Shown here in pieces: positions 62,738 through 64,000 of a stretch of 64,000 nt of DNA. The position numbers and the translations under genes are program-made. The DNA is from Pterois miles (taxonomy: Eukaryota; Chordata; Actinopteri; Perciformes; Scorpaenidae). The stretch lies in contig CAMQGK010000638.1 of NCBI GenBank assembly GCA_947000775.1, positions 28,531,001 through 28,595,000 on the forward strand, given 5' to 3'. Each line of letters begins with the position of its first letter. Positions within the stretch are counted from its first letter, which is position 1. The notes beneath the pieces are model-generated. The model worked only from the letters and a program-made list of their open reading frames with translations. It was not told the DNA's origin and did not search any database.

Positions 62738-64000
62738 TTAAGTCTCCAGTTGGACTCTTGTCTCAGGTTCAGAAGAGTCTCCAGTCTTGTATTGTAAATG
62801 TGTATCTGCATCTGAGTTCTTGGCTGGTTCTGTTCCTCCACAGTCCTCTTCATCAGCTTCTGTTTTAATCTGTAGAGTTAAGCTGCTGGCTGGAGGCTCT
62901 GCCTCTCTGTTCTCCTCAGTTTGAGTCTGATGACACTGTGAGGACTGGGTTTTGTGGTTCTTCAAATGCTTTTTGAGTTGAGAAGACCAAGTAAATCTTT
63001 CATCACAAACACTGCAGCTGAATCTTTTCTCTCCTGTGTGGATTCTCATGTGTTTCTGTAAACTACAACTCTCTGAAAAATATTTCTTACAAACTGAGCA
63101 GCTGAAAGGTTTCTCTCCTGTGTGAGATCTCATGTGTCTCTTCAGTCGTCCTCTTTCAGCAAAACTTTTACCACACACTGAGCAGCTGAATGGTTTCTCT
63201 CCTGTGTGGATTCGCATGTGTATCAGTAAAGTGCCACTCTGTGCAAAAGATTTCTTACAAACTGAGCAGATGTAAGGTTTCTCTCCTGTATGAGTTCTCA
63301 TGTGTTCCTTCAGATTTCGCTTGGTGCCAAATCTTTTATCACAGTCAGAGCAGCTAAATGGTTTCACACCAGCGCAATGTCTTGAATCACAAGCAGGGGT
63401 TTTATCATTTTTCACACAGTTTAAACCTGACTGAGGTTCTCTGGTCTCCTTCCAATCATCACTTCCATCAGTCTCATGTTCAGAAGAGCATCCAATCTTG
63501 TCATCAGTATCTAGTTCTGGATGTGTATCTGGATCTGGATTCCTGGCTGGTTCTGGCCCTCCACAGTCCTCTCCATCAGCTTCTGTTGTCATCTGTTCAG
63601 TTGAGCTGCTGGTTGGCGGTTCTGCCTCTCTGTTCTCCTCAGTTTGAATTTGATGAAGCTGAATGGGCTGGTTTTTGTGGTTTTTCAAATGGCTTTTAAG
63701 TTGAGAAGACCAAGTGAATCTTTGCTCACAAACACTACAGCTGAATCTTTTCTCTCCAGTGTGGATTCTCATGTGTGTATGTAAAACTCCACTCTCTGTG
63801 AAAGATTTATTACAAACTGAGCAACTGAAAGGTTTCTCTCCTGTGTGAGATCTCATATGTACTTTCAGTTTTCCTCTGTCAGCAAAACATTTATCACACA
63901 CTGAGCAGCTGAAAGGTTTCTCTCCAGTGTGTGATCTCATGTGTTTCTTCAGATTTCCACTTTCCCGAAAACCTTTACCACAAACTGAGCAGCTGAATGG
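62738..64000 (-). CDS. fish C2H2 zinc-finger protein, 5' end outside the window
   Basis: An open frame runs from the right edge to a stop at 62738 (about 420 residues in view); the N-terminal exons lie beyond 64000. It has four fingers (from PFSCSVCGKGFRESGNLKKH to FTWSSQLKSHLKNH) and then an acidic linker (EENREAEPPTSSSTEQ, EHETDGSDDWKETREP). Five more fingers follow, ending FTWSSQLKKHLKNH. A second linker stops at SSEPETRVQLET with no further finger block. The repeated linker-plus-block design matches the gene at 57571-60714. The Met at 63940 is internal, not the start. Presumed nuclear DNA-binding regulator. Confidence 0.88.
   Translation of the reverse strand, partial: PFSCSVCGKGFRESGNLKKHMRSHTGEKPFSCSVCDKCFADRGKLKVHMRSHTGEKPFSCSVCNKSFTESGVLHTHMRIHTGEKRFSCSVCEQRFTWSSQLKSHLKNHKNQPIQLHQIQTEENREAEPPTSSSTEQMTTEADGEDCGGPEPARNPDPDTHPELDTDDKIGCSSEHETDGSDDWKETREPQSGLNCVKNDKTPACDSRHCAGVKPFSCSDCDKRFGTKRNLKEHMRTHTGEKPYICSVCKKSFAQSGTLLIHMRIHTGEKPFSCSVCGKSFAERGRLKRHMRSHTGEKPFSCSVCKKYFSESCSLQKHMRIHTGEKRFSCSVCDERFTWSSQLKKHLKNHKTQSSQCHQTQTEENREAEPPASSLTLQIKTEADEEDCGGTEPAKNSDADTHLQYKTGDSSEPETRVQLET

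Overview
The window is vertebrate nuclear DNA, most likely from a percomorph teleost. It has large introns with GT-AG exons in sparse coding DNA, very many (AC)n, (AT)n and (GGA)n microsatellites and several minisatellites. It also carries tRNA-derived SINEs, fragments of Rex3/RTE-like and other LINEs, and dispersed repeats of a kind common in fish. Nothing looks bacterial or viral. Every gene I could reconstruct lies on the minus strand, so transcription runs from high to low coordinates.

Five gene loci were assembled by hand from splice sites and reading phase. (1) 8562->2687: a 12-exon BNIP2-family gene with a C-terminal BCH/CRAL-TRIO domain, closest to BNIPL. (2) 15507->13865: a two-exon gene for a nine-finger C2H2 protein. 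(3) 24377->19908: a three-exon CART (cocaine- and amphetamine-regulated transcript) neuropeptide precursor, with a TATA box and a probable 5'UTR intron. (4) 46307->36043: a four-exon small secreted or membrane protein that resembles human C1orf54, with an 8-kb first intron full of minisatellites. (5) 53.3-64.0 kb: part of a fish-type C2H2 zinc-finger cluster. It has one complete gene (60714->57571), one gene running off the right edge (64000->62738), a decayed copy (62520->61790), and an orphan first exon (55442->55250) with finger remnants below it (53985->53290). The orphan first exon and its promoter belong to a ~1-kb segment duplicated 5.27 kb away.

BNIPL and C1orf54 both map to human 1q21, so loci 1 and 4 suggest conserved synteny. 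CARTPT in mammals is on a different chromosome (5q13), so the CART gene here is probably a paralogue that fish kept. The genes do not form a pathway. BNIP2-family proteins are cytosolic scaffolds, CART is a secreted neuropeptide, and the zinc-finger proteins are presumed DNA binders.

Between the genes: 15.5-19.9 kb holds a SINE and three LINE fragments. 24.7-36.0 kb holds a 16-bp RFX-like minisatellite, a 51-bp minisatellite split by a SINE, and a dead integrase-like fragment. 46.3-53.3 kb is mostly dispersed repeats plus a 42-bp minisatellite related to the one in the C1orf54-like intron. Several splice sites sit directly against microsatellites, which is the most unusual recurring property of the window.
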